A stretch of DNA of 17,500 nucleotides from Botryococcus braunii (taxonomy: Eukaryota; Chlorophyta; Trebouxiophyceae): NCBI GenBank assembly GCA_002005505.1, contig KV908389.1:519422-536921 (forward strand). Reading direction: 5' to 3'. Shown in pieces: positions 1-8,071 of this stretch; positions within the stretch are counted from its first letter, which is position 1, and every line of letters starts with the position of its first letter. Under the pieces are notes generated by a model. That model was not told the DNA's origin. It saw only the letters and a list, made by a program, of their open reading frames with translations, and did not search any database. The position numbers and the translations under genes were made by a program.

Positions 1-847
1 TACACAGTCTTTGCAGCCTTAATAATAGTTTCATTTTACCAAAGGGGCCTTGCAGGGAAGAGCACAAGCCCCTTCCTTCAGACAAACACAGCTATAGCCA
101 ATGTTTCCCTTATAGAAATGGGTCGGTACTGAAGAATTGAAGCCTAACTGTACTACATGCTTCAAAAAACCAATTTTCCAAACACATCAAATGGGAAGTG
201 CCTGTTGAAGCCGCCGACTAGTAACTCTCTGTCTTTGTGTTTCCGGAACGCAAAGAAAGCAGTTTCTCCCGCCGTTCAGAGCACTTTTCTTATTTAACTT
301 GACCCCAGATGTCACGCTTGAAAACTGCCCCAAGGAGTTGAGCGACATGTTTTCTCCCTTTGCCACGACAACCGAGCGAAGGCCCCGATTGCACTATGTC
401 GAAGTACGGAGAAATTTAAGAAGTATTACAAGTAACTTTTGGACAGTTTAGAATATGTAATAACGTTATCTCCGCTGCAGAAGTAGCGACTTCACCGTTT
501 CACGACAGGACGATCAAATGCGGTGGCGAAGATCATGAGCCTATCGTTTTCGCGATGGCATAGGAGAAGCTCGCACGTCAACCACTTCGTAAATCCCGAG
601 CACACGTGGCTAACAGGATTCCGGATGGCATAACCACGTGGGAGCTAATGTGTGCGTGGCTGTTTTATCGGTGATCACGGTCCGCAACCGCCTTCGACGA
701 CACCATCGTGTATCGCCCCGATTTCGAACGGCATTGCTCGTTGAAAGTGGCAAGAACAACTGACTTCTGAACTATGACTGGAAATTCCTCACATGCATTT
801 TCATGCTTGACGTCCTTGAGGAACTGACGTTGAGACTGAAGTTGGGC
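1..847. other. Left flank with no recognised gene
   Basis: I see no convincing coding region, RNA gene or repeat here. Reading frames are short on both strands and none resembles a known family. Base composition is mixed and not simple-sequence. An exon of an unrecognised gene cannot be excluded without transcript data. Confidence 0.5.
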
Positions 848-879
848 TCGCGCGCGCGCATGTGTGTGTGTGTGTGTGT

Positions 880-967
<88 letters not shown>
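848..967. repeat. Compound (CG)n-(TG)n microsatellite
   Basis: A short alternating CG run (about 848-859) passes directly into about 53 TG dinucleotides with a single TA interruption near 883. A G-rich tail follows (968-1002). Alternating purine-pyrimidine DNA of this kind can adopt Z-form. The long Thr-His and Cys-Val reading frames over it are by-products of the repeat. Confidence 0.97.
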
Positions 968-968
<1 letters not shown>

Positions 969-1177
969 GGGGGAAGGGGGGGGGTAGGTGGGGATCGGGG
1001 GGATAGCCTGAGGCAAAACACCAAATTGAAATAGGAAAGACCCCCCGACATAAACCACCATATTGCTGCCGTTTCAGCACATACTGTCCCCTTCTATCCC
1101 AAAAGCAACATCCATGTACCTGTGTGTGAAAATCTGAACGGGCACCCGCACCCCTCTTGCACAGCACCTGCAACATG

Positions 1178-1687
1178 CCCCCGGGGGGGGGGGGAAGGGG
1201 GGGGTAACAAGCACCCTGTACAAGAATTTATAACCTTCACACCTGTAAGCATTGCGTTGTGGGAAAGCAGAACCCGCACCCTGTTTGTGCAGCACCCTGG
1301 GGCCCGGGAAGGAGATGCCAACACCCGGGGGCAAGCAAGTATATACGTGCATATATGATACCCAGGGGGGGGGGGGGGCATTTACAACACCCCCGGGGGG
1401 GGGGGGGGACATTTACAACCCCCCCCCGAGGGGGGGGGAGACATTTGAAATTAAGAGTGAAGCCTATTCTAACCGCATACCAAAAATCCATCATGCAGGG
1501 ACGCGGAACATTTACAACCCCCGGGGGGGGGGGGGGGGATCTTTAATATAAAGAGTGAAGCCTATCCTAACCGCACCCGGGGGGGAACATTTACAAAACC
1601 CCGGGGGACACATTTACATCACCCCGGGGGAAACATTTACAACACCCGGGGGAAACATTTACAAAAACTCAAAGGGGGGAGGGGGGG
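1178..1687. repeat. CCCGGGG-rich degenerate minisatellite
   Basis: Runs of up to about 15 G, usually preceded by 3-9 C, recur through this block. From 1379 they are joined by a repeated core CATTTACAA, with unit starts at 1379, 1410, 1442 (CATTTGAAA variant), 1509, 1588, 1611, 1634 and 1656. Spacing is 22-32 bp except where two longer units carry a shared insert at 1453-1477 and 1551-1575. Each C-run/G-run pair can fold on itself, and the G-runs could form quadruplexes. Confidence 0.85.
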
Positions 1688-1709
1688 CTGACGCATAACC
1701 TGTAGAAGA

Positions 1710-1714
1710 CATTA
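1710..1714 (+). repeat. Target-site duplication, left copy (CATTA)
   Basis: CATTA directly precedes the first base of the 5' LTR and is repeated directly after the 3' LTR at 8951-8955. A 5-bp duplication is the usual product of copia-type integration. It fixes both element ends. Confidence 0.93.
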
Positions 1715-1947
1715 TGTTGAATGAATTGGTCAATACTGTACTTAGTGACATCCCCTGTCACATGCCATCAACAGCAGTGTAAACTATAGCCGTTATAGCC
1801 CTTTATGAACGGTATAGATCATACTCGTACCTCAATGACATAACACGTGACTTGTACGATATGCGTTCTCAATAGACATTACGTATGGTAGTACTTTAGG
1901 ATCCCTGCAGTCCGAGCCATCCCTGGGCAGCCCAGGAACGGCTCGGT

Positions 1948-2088
1948 ACTTGTCCGAAGCATGTTGGTATCCTTGACCAACCTCTACTGTTGGAGAGTGC
2001 TGTGTGCTGTTCCTGGAAACGTTGTAGCGTGGACGGTTTTTCCCACAGGCTACGAAGTGACGCTGCCGTCGTGCCATCACTGCAGGTG
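1948..2088 (+). repeat. 141-bp direct repeat within LTR, copy 1
   Basis: This stretch (ACTTGTCCG ... TGCAGGTG) is repeated base for base at 2430-2570, 482 bp downstream within the same LTR. Flanking bases differ on both sides. With the 3' LTR the element holds four copies. It contains a short TTGGT...ACCAA inverted repeat. Confidence 0.95.
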
Positions 2089-2127
2089 TATTTAGGATTC
2101 TCAAAGCCGTTCCAGATATGATTGTGC

Positions 2128-2205
2128 TCAAACATTCAGACCAGTTAGATATTACTGCTGTGTGCATTGATGAGAGTGCATGACGAGAGCGCACTGAATG
2201 TTTGA
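2128..2205 (+). repeat. 12-bp inverted repeat in the LTR
   Basis: TCAAACATTCAG at 2128-2139 is the exact reverse complement of CTGAATGTTTGA at 2194-2205, with 54 bases between. It could form a stem-loop in DNA or in LTR transcripts. It lies between the two 141-bp repeats and recurs in the 3' LTR. Confidence 0.8.
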
Positions 2206-2429
2206 CCTCATTGAGACTTATGTTGACGTCCACCGTTGTGGCGGTAAGATAGTTTCACTGTACAAACATCACAAAGAGACCTTGCTGAGTTACTGATGAA
2301 CTATTATTGTATTCTAGTGACGTAAAGTAGACATCGCAAGGCCTCTTTGGTGCTGAACTCTGCTATCAGGCAAGGCGTAGTGTTACGTGGTCTTTAGCAA
2401 GAGTGAGAGCAGTTAAGATCATTTGTAAG

Positions 2430-2570
2430 ACTTGTCCGAAGCATGTTGGTATCCTTGACCAACCTCTACTGTTGGAGAGTGCTGTGTGCTGTTCCTGGAA
2501 ACGTTGTAGCGTGGACGGTTTTTCCCACAGGCTACGAAGTGACGCTGCCGTCGTGCCATCACTGCAGGTG
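2430..2570 (+). repeat. 141-bp direct repeat within LTR, copy 2
   Basis: Identical to 1948-2088. It ends only 23 bp before the LTR terminus, so it probably falls in R/U5, whereas copy 1 lies well upstream, probably in U3. Confidence 0.95.
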
Positions 2571-2593
2571 ACGCCGCAAGCAGAAATGCTTGA

Positions 2594-2606
2594 GGTTATG
2601 GGCCCA
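2594..2606 (+). promoter_or_regulatory. Primer-binding site for half initiator tRNA-Met
   Basis: GGTTATGGGCCCA starts at the first base after the 5' LTR. Its reverse complement TGGGCCCATAACC is the anticodon stem-loop of eukaryotic initiator tRNA-Met (loop bases CCCATAA, anticodon CAT). The site therefore fits the 3' end of a cleaved 5' half of that tRNA, the primer known for Drosophila copia, and not the usual tRNA 3' end (which would give TGGTATC). The following CGCTTTCC resembles the next part of the tRNA complement with a small gap. Confidence 0.85.
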
Positions 2607-2901
2607 CGCTTTCCAAGCTGAGCTTGCAGTGACGCACGACAGATTTCCAGGGAGAAAAGGGGTTTCGGACCCCGCTTCGAGACTGCGAGCTTCACTGACG
2701 AGTGAGGTCTGGCCGTTCAAACATATCGAGCTAGTCACGTAAAATTATTCCTTCTGTAGTGCTGGAAGGAATTGTTGTACAGTAGCAACTGGGCTGGGAA
2801 AGCAGAAGTACTTCTGGGACTGATCAACTCAGTGTCAGAGCTAGGAAGAAGTGCTTCCAGGGGAAGTCATTTAAGGCTTGGAGTGAAGAACTGGCTTGAT
2901 C
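2607..2901 (+). other. Retrotransposon leader
   Basis: Untranslated region between the primer-binding site and gag. It should contain the packaging signal, which I cannot locate. AGGGGAAGT at 2859-2867 is the same 9-mer that spans the polypurine tract and LTR junction at 8064-8072. No other structure is evident. Confidence 0.6.
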
Positions 2902-5900
2902 ATGAAAACTAGAAGCAGACAAGTGATCATGAAAACGAGAAGTAAGCGCACTGCAACGGAGTCTGGATCAGCTGGGTCTGGCTCCTCCATCAGTGCATCA
3001 CCCAGCCAGCCAGCAAACTCCACTGCGCAGAGTGGAGAGATGTGCATCGCAATGACGAAAACCGGTGGCGTCGTCACCACGAATGTCAAATGTCCAGTGA
3101 CTCTGGACAGAGAGGGAGTGGAATTTCCACTCTGGGATCTGGCATATGTGGCAGCCTGTGGCCTCAAAAGGTGCAAGGCAGCCATTGAAGCTCCAATGCC
3201 AGACACAGAGGAGAATGCAGCAGCGCTCCTAATGCTGATTGAGAGCGTCCCCAAGGCGTGGGGTGCCAAGCTGGCTGCAATGCAAGTGGCAGCCAATGCC
3301 TACCAGTGGGTTCGAGAGCGTTTTACTGGAGGGGCAGACCAGGAGGTAACAGCACGCTGGCTGGAGCTCCTACACACCAGCATGGGAGAGACAGAAACGT
3401 TGGAGGACTACTACAACAGGAAGGTGGCACTCTTCCATGCACTCAAGCGAAATGGGCACTCCATCATGGAGAGAGAAGCCAAGCTGGCAATCATCAAGGG
3501 CCTGCCAGAGGAAGCGAAGGAGACTGGGATGTTCTCCTCATCTGCTGGGAAGGATCTGGAGGGACTGTGGGAGATCATCTCCACCACAGCCAAGGGACTG
3601 GGCTTCAACGACCAGGTCCCCAGAGTCACCCCTGTGGCCAGGGCAGCCATCACACCAGCCTACTCCACCACACCAGGGACTGCAAGCCCACAGGAGACCC
3701 AAGCTGGAGGCCAGGGGGGCCAAGCTTCATCGACCAAGGTGGAGGGACGGGACCGGCGTGACAACAGGCGCTGCCGCTACTGCAACAAGCTAGGCCATTT
3801 TGAGAGGAACTGCCTCAAGAAGGAGGCGGACGAGAAGATGCAACAGAACCTGCAGCAAGTCATGGCTGCAATGGCCAATCTGCTTCCGCAATTCCAAAAT
3901 CAAGCGTCGGCTGCAGTGGCTCGACCTCCGGAGGGCAGCGGGAACGGCAACAACTTTTTCCCCGGGGGATATCCACCACCCTCTGGTATGTCTGCCATGA
4001 TTTCTCTGAATGTCTTAACACCAACACGCGTCATGCCAGAAGCGAGAAGTTTTCTGGTGGACAGTGGAGCCACCATCCACCTAGTCAATGATCTGTCCCT
4101 GTTACATTCCCCCACCCTGCACAGAAATCCCATTCCTTTGCATATGGCTACGTCAGATGCCACGGGACAGATAATTGCAACTGGTTCCCTGTGCTTGAGC
4201 AGTGCAGAACAGCAACCCCTGTGGCTTCACAATGTGCATTGTGTTCCTTCAGCTACAGCTAATCTGATTTCAGTGACAGCTGCTATACGTGATGGGGCTA
4301 GTTTTGTGACAGACAGTGTGGGAAGTTACACTGGTATGCGTGGCGCTCAAAACTGGTCTTGTTCAGTTGCACAGAGAAATGGCCTGTATTTCTTGCAGAA
4401 GGTCAGTCCAGTCAGAAACCCTGTCTCTGTGTTTGTTAACACAGCCAGAGCACCAGTCGCTCATGATTGCAGATTGAGAGCACTGTGGCACAGTAGACTG
4501 GGGCACCCAGGGGAGGTTAATATGAGGCGACTGCAGTCTGAAGATTTGGTCCTGGGCATCCCTGTATCTCTCTCCCCTTGCGCAAACTGTCACTCTTCGT
4601 GTGAAGCGTGCATTCAAGGAAAGCACAGTCGTCCCCCTTTTGGAACCAGTTCCAGAGCAGCCACTGAGCCCCTTGAGAGAATTCATTTGGACACAGTTGG
4701 CCCCATCTCCCCTACAGCTATTACTGGGGAGCGCTTCTTTGTCACGATTGTGGATGAGGCTACGCACTACGTCATAGCCCTGGCAGTAAAAACCAAGGAT
4801 GCAATCAGCAGTGCAGTCAGAGACCTCCTGATTTTTTGGCAGAGGCAGTTGAACCGCTCTGTTAAGTGCATTCGTACTGACAGGGGGACAGAATTCCTCA
4901 ACAGTACATTGAAGGGTTTCTGTACGCAGGAGGGAATTAAATTTGAGACCTCTGCAGCATACACGCCTCAGCAAAATGGCGTTGCTGAACGGATGAACCG
5001 AACAATCAAGGAGAAGGCCAGAACACTCATGTTGCATGCAGCTGCCAAACAGTCACTCTGGAAGGAAGCAGTGGAGACAGCCTGCATCCTGTACAATATG
5101 GGACCTGTGACTGGACGTGACAAGACGCCTTATGAAGCCTTCCATGGGGTAAAGCCCGATGTATCCCTGCTCAGGACTTTTGGCTGTCTAGCACATGTGC
5201 ACATACCTGATCACCAAAGGGGAGTGTTTGAGTCTAAGACCTCCCCTGGTCTCTTCACAGGGTATTCCAGTGTGTCAAAGGCATATAGAATTTATATGGG
5301 AAACGGGATTTGGAAAGAAAGCAGAGATGTTACCTTTCTGGAGCACTTAAGGGGCGCAGACAGAGTGGGGCTTAGCACCATGTCTCCTGTGAGTCCAAAT
5401 GCAGTCCAGCAGCCCTTTGCCTTGCCTTTTGTACAACAGGAGGGCCAGCAGTCCTTGGGTCAGTTGTCTTTTTGGGACTCAGATGATCCTGAGCCTCTCT
5501 GCAACCGAGAGGTCAACGTGCAGCAGTCCGGACCTGACTCCCCCTGTGCAACCACCCCCTGTGCAACTACCCCATGTGCAATCAACCCCTGTGAGAATTC
5601 TGAGACTACAAGTGTCAACGTGGACGGGGAGCCCACTTCCTCGGAGCTGAGCCATACGCAGTCCGGCCACAGCTGGTCCGTACTCGGACACATGGAGAAC
5701 CTGGCGCGAGGAGGCGAGGAGACCAAGTCACACATGCAACGTTTGAATAATGTGCAAGAATGTGTTCGAATGGAAGTTGGGGCCATGGGTGTCCGAGGGC
5801 AAGACGGGCTGACCCGGCAGCAACGGTATGATCAGAGAGTAGCAGCACGTGAGACTGCAGCTGAGGTCACTGTGGAACATGATGGAGATGTGAGTGATGG

Positions 5901-8046
5901 AGAGAATAGGAGAATGTCAGAGGCCATTTGCCCAGGGGAAGCAACGGAAGCTCAGCCTAATGGACAGGACTTGGCCAGGCTGGAGGGCATGTCTGATCAT
6001 GTAAGCGCTGAGAGTGAGGCAAGAGAGGTCAGTTTGGAGATTTCCAATCAGACACTTGATGGACAAAGGGAGTCTTCAGATGGCCAGGCTCTGCGTGCTT
6101 GTGAGGGACACACTGGGGAGTCACAGGTGTGTTGTGAGAGTACAAGCGTGGATGAGAGAGACACCACTGCAGGGTGTCGCACAGTGCCAGATTATGCTGC
6201 GCCTTTGAGTGATGAGTGCGTTTGGGACATGACGAGTGATGTAAGACCCAGATTGAGTGGAGCAGCATGTGAATCCTCCAAGGAGAGAAAGCTGCAGACA
6301 CCTCCAGAGTGGGAGAGAGTCAGAGAGGTGTGTAACGCAGTAACCTCGAGCGAAAGAGTAGTGGAAGCACGTGCGTGTGAGCCTAGAGAGGATAGCCATG
6401 TTGTGCATGATCACAATCTGAATCCTGTAAAGGGTAAGATACCTGGGGTGAGGTGGTCCAAGGTGCCAATCCCTGGAAACCTCAGGGAGGCGCAAAGATC
6501 CCCTCAGTGGGAATTCTGGCGCCAGGCAATGCAAGAGGAGCAAGATTCTCTTGATGCGCACGAGGTGATGGAGTACGTTGAGAGACCCAGGGGACACAAG
6601 GTGATCCCTGTGCATTGGATCTTCTCTGTGAAGACTGATGCACATGGGAACGTGTTGAGATTTAAGGCTCGGCTTGTAGCCCAGGGCTGTAGACAGATTC
6701 CTGGAGTTGATGTAGATGAGGTCTTTGCACCTACCAGTAGCTATGGGTCCAGGAGGACTTTGCTAGCAACTGCTGCAGCAAAGAACATGGAAATTCACCA
6801 GGTGGATATAAAGACCGCCTTTTTGAATGGTGAATTAGAGGAGGAGGTGTATGTGACACAGCCTCCTGGATTTGATAATGGCAACCCCAACATTGTGTGC
6901 AGACTGCGTAAGGCCCTTTATGGCCTGAAGCAGGCTCCCAGGGCTTGGCACAAGACCCTGAATGAGAAGCTGCTGAGTATGGGATATGAAGTGTGTAAGA
7001 GCGATGCGGGAGTTTACATAAAGAGACACGAGGATGGGGAGCTGTCATACATGCTTGTGTATGTTGATGATCTTTTGATTGTGGCAATGGGTGCGGAAGA
7101 GATAGAATGGGTGAAAAAGGAGCTGTTGGCAAGCTTCAAGATTCATGACCTTGGTGAAGTCAAGGACTTCTTGGGCTGCCAGATCCTGAGAGATAGAGAG
7201 AATCGGTGCTTATCACTGAGCTGCGTGCCTAAGATTGATGCACTGTGTGAGAAGTTTGGGGTGAGTGCTGAGTCACGTACAGTCGATACTCCCATGAGTA
7301 AAGACTTTGTGATGTCTGGGATGCCGCAGGTTACAGTGGGTGAGACCAGCTTTGGGTCTGGGACTCCACTGCCTCCCGGGCATAGATATTGTGAGCTTGT
7401 TGGGTCTCTGTTGTATATTGCTAATACAACTCGACCTGATATAGCTCAGGCTGTGGGTGTTCTGTCCCGTTACCGGAACGCTCCCACCACTGCCCACATG
7501 AATGAGGGCTTGAGGGTATTGAGGTATCTTCAGTCTACTCGAGAGTGTGTCTTAGTGCTGGGAGGGAAAGGGCCTGTGTTAGAAGGTCATGTTGATGCAG
7601 ATTATGCTGGCGATATTGACAGCAGGCATTCTACCTCGGGATATGTGCTATCAGTGTTTGGCAGTGCTGTGGTCTGGGGTAGTAAGAAGCAACACTCAGT
7701 TGCTACCTCCACTGTGGAGGCAGAATTCATGGCAACCAGTCTGGCTATTAAGGAGCTTAACTGGCTGCGTGGGTTCATGGAGGAAATCGGAACTCCTCCT
7801 TGGTCAGTGAAGCTATACTGTGACAATCAGGGGTGCATTGCTAACCTGAAAAACCCACTGTATAGCAAGTATACTAAGCACATTGCAGTGTGCTTCCACT
7901 TTGCACGTGAAGCTATTGCAAAGGGGCAGGTTACACTCTGCTATGTGGAGTCTGCAAGGAACAAGGCAGACATGCTGACAAAGCCTCTCGCTCGCCCTGC
8001 CTTCCAGATGCACAGGCGAGGGTTTGGACTTGTGAAGATGACATAG
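2902..8046 (+). CDS. gag-pol: Copia gag-pol polyprotein
   Basis: One 1714-residue frame from ATG 2902 to TAG 8046; an in-frame TTG sits 6 bp upstream. It encodes capsid and all enzymes for reverse transcription and integration. A UBN2-like gag region comes first (about 30-250). Next are a CX2CX4HX4C zinc knuckle (291-304) and the aspartic protease DSGA (387-390). The integrase zinc-binding part has H530, H535, C567 and C570. The integrase core has D597, D660 and E696 (DX35E), then a GYS motif near 787. Reverse transcriptase has D1302 in QVDIKTAFLNG and YVDD at 1387-1390. RNase H has D1565, E1606/E1608, D1641 and D1690. All catalytic residues expected are present. Gag and pol are fused without a frameshift or stop. 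About 370 polar residues (820-1190) separate integrase from RT, which makes the protein longer than most copia polyproteins; a CATTP-type repeat lies at 882-897. In RNase H the usual KHID reads KHIA. Confidence 0.97.
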   Translation: MKTRSRQVIMKTRSKRTATESGSAGSGSSISASPSQPANSTAQSGEMCIAMTKTGGVVTTNVKCPVTLDREGVEFPLWDLAYVAACGLKRCKAAIEAPMPDTEENAAALLMLIESVPKAWGAKLAAMQVAANAYQWVRERFTGGADQEVTARWLELLHTSMGETETLEDYYNRKVALFHALKRNGHSIMEREAKLAIIKGLPEEAKETGMFSSSAGKDLEGLWEIISTTAKGLGFNDQVPRVTPVARAAITPAYSTTPGTASPQETQAGGQGGQASSTKVEGRDRRDNRRCRYCNKLGHFERNCLKKEADEKMQQNLQQVMAAMANLLPQFQNQASAAVARPPEGSGNGNNFFPGGYPPPSGMSAMISLNVLTPTRVMPEARSFLVDSGATIHLVNDLSLLHSPTLHRNPIPLHMATSDATGQIIATGSLCLSSAEQQPLWLHNVHCVPSATANLISVTAAIRDGASFVTDSVGSYTGMRGAQNWSCSVAQRNGLYFLQKVSPVRNPVSVFVNTARAPVAHDCRLRALWHSRLGHPGEVNMRRLQSEDLVLGIPVSLSPCANCHSSCEACIQGKHSRPPFGTSSRAATEPLERIHLDTVGPISPTAITGERFFVTIVDEATHYVIALAVKTKDAISSAVRDLLIFWQRQLNRSVKCIRTDRGTEFLNSTLKGFCTQEGIKFETSAAYTPQQNGVAERMNRTIKEKARTLMLHAAAKQSLWKEAVETACILYNMGPVTGRDKTPYEAFHGVKPDVSLLRTFGCLAHVHIPDHQRGVFESKTSPGLFTGYSSVSKAYRIYMGNGIWKESRDVTFLEHLRGADRVGLSTMSPVSPNAVQQPFALPFVQQEGQQSLGQLSFWDSDDPEPLCNREVNVQQSGPDSPCATTPCATTPCAINPCENSETTSVNVDGEPTSSELSHTQSGHSWSVLGHMENLARGGEETKSHMQRLNNVQECVRMEVGAMGVRGQDGLTRQQRYDQRVAARETAAEVTVEHDGDVSDGENRRMSEAICPGEATEAQPNGQDLARLEGMSDHVSAESEAREVSLEISNQTLDGQRESSDGQALRACEGHTGESQVCCESTSVDERDTTAGCRTVPDYAAPLSDECVWDMTSDVRPRLSGAACESSKERKLQTPPEWERVREVCNAVTSSERVVEARACEPREDSHVVHDHNLNPVKGKIPGVRWSKVPIPGNLREAQRSPQWEFWRQAMQEEQDSLDAHEVMEYVERPRGHKVIPVHWIFSVKTDAHGNVLRFKARLVAQGCRQIPGVDVDEVFAPTSSYGSRRTLLATAAAKNMEIHQVDIKTAFLNGELEEEVYVTQPPGFDNGNPNIVCRLRKALYGLKQAPRAWHKTLNEKLLSMGYEVCKSDAGVYIKRHEDGELSYMLVYVDDLLIVAMGAEEIEWVKKELLASFKIHDLGEVKDFLGCQILRDRENRCLSLSCVPKIDALCEKFGVSAESRTVDTPMSKDFVMSGMPQVTVGETSFGSGTPLPPGHRYCELVGSLLYIANTTRPDIAQAVGVLSRYRNAPTTAHMNEGLRVLRYLQSTRECVLVLGGKGPVLEGHVDADYAGDIDSRHSTSGYVLSVFGSAVVWGSKKQHSVATSTVEAEFMATSLAIKELNWLRGFMEEIGTPPWSVKLYCDNQGCIANLKNPLYSKYTKHIAVCFHFAREAIAKGQVTLCYVESARNKADMLTKPLARPAFQMHRRGFGLVKMT

Positions 8047-8047
8047 G

Positions 8048-8063
8048 TGACAGGGTGCTGTCA
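8048..8063 (+). other. Hairpin between stop codon and polypurine tract
   Basis: TGACAG (8048-8053), loop GGTG, CTGTCA (8058-8063): a perfect 6-bp stem with a 4-base loop. It starts two bases after the gag-pol stop and runs into the polypurine tract. Confidence 0.6.
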
Positions 8064-8071
8064 AGGGGAAG
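8063..8071 (+). promoter_or_regulatory. Polypurine tract
   Basis: AAGGGGAAG lies immediately before the TGTTGA start of the 3' LTR, where RNase H leaves the primer for plus-strand DNA synthesis. Position and purine content are as expected for LTR retrotransposons. Confidence 0.9.

Larger units (their letters stand above)
1844..2335 (+). promoter_or_regulatory. Possible bZIP/bHLH-type sites in the LTR
   Basis: The LTR contains a CACGTG palindrome at 1844-1849, TGACGTC at 2224-2230 and TGACGTAA at 2328-2335. ACGT-core elements of this kind bind bZIP or bHLH factors in many eukaryotes. Such short motifs can occur by chance, and the transcription start is unknown. The same motifs recur in the 3' LTR at +6357. 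Confidence 0.25.
1715..2593 (+). repeat. 5' long terminal repeat (879 bp)
   Basis: It starts TGTTGAATG and ends AAATGCTTGA, and matches 8072-8950 at a constant offset of 6357. The boundary is set by divergence: the 5' copy continues GGTTATGG, the 3' copy continues CATTA. The terminus is TG...GA rather than the usual TG...CA. Inside are a 141-bp direct repeat (1948-2088 and 2430-2570) and a 12-bp inverted repeat (2128-2139 with 2194-2205). The LTR should carry the promoter and polyadenylation signals. I cannot place the U3/R/U5 limits. Confidence 0.96.

Noticed and set aside
665..1176. Frames of His-Thr or Cys-Val repeats at the left (also near 11632-12201, 15812-16254 and 16674-17122)
   Set aside because: They are translations of (TG)n/(CA)n DNA, open on several frames at once, with no conserved domain.
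1074..1551. Pro- and Gly-rich frames over the CCCGGGG block
   Set aside because: They arise from homopolymer runs whose length is probably also uncertain in assembly.
1832..2695. Minus-strand frames of 133, 79 and 109 codons in the LTR, repeated at 8189-8977
   Set aside because: They are antisense to the LTR and simply duplicate with it; no domain or splice support.
4363..7132. Minus-strand and shifted frames of up to 224 codons inside gag-pol
   Set aside because: They are shadows of a long, domain-supported frame.
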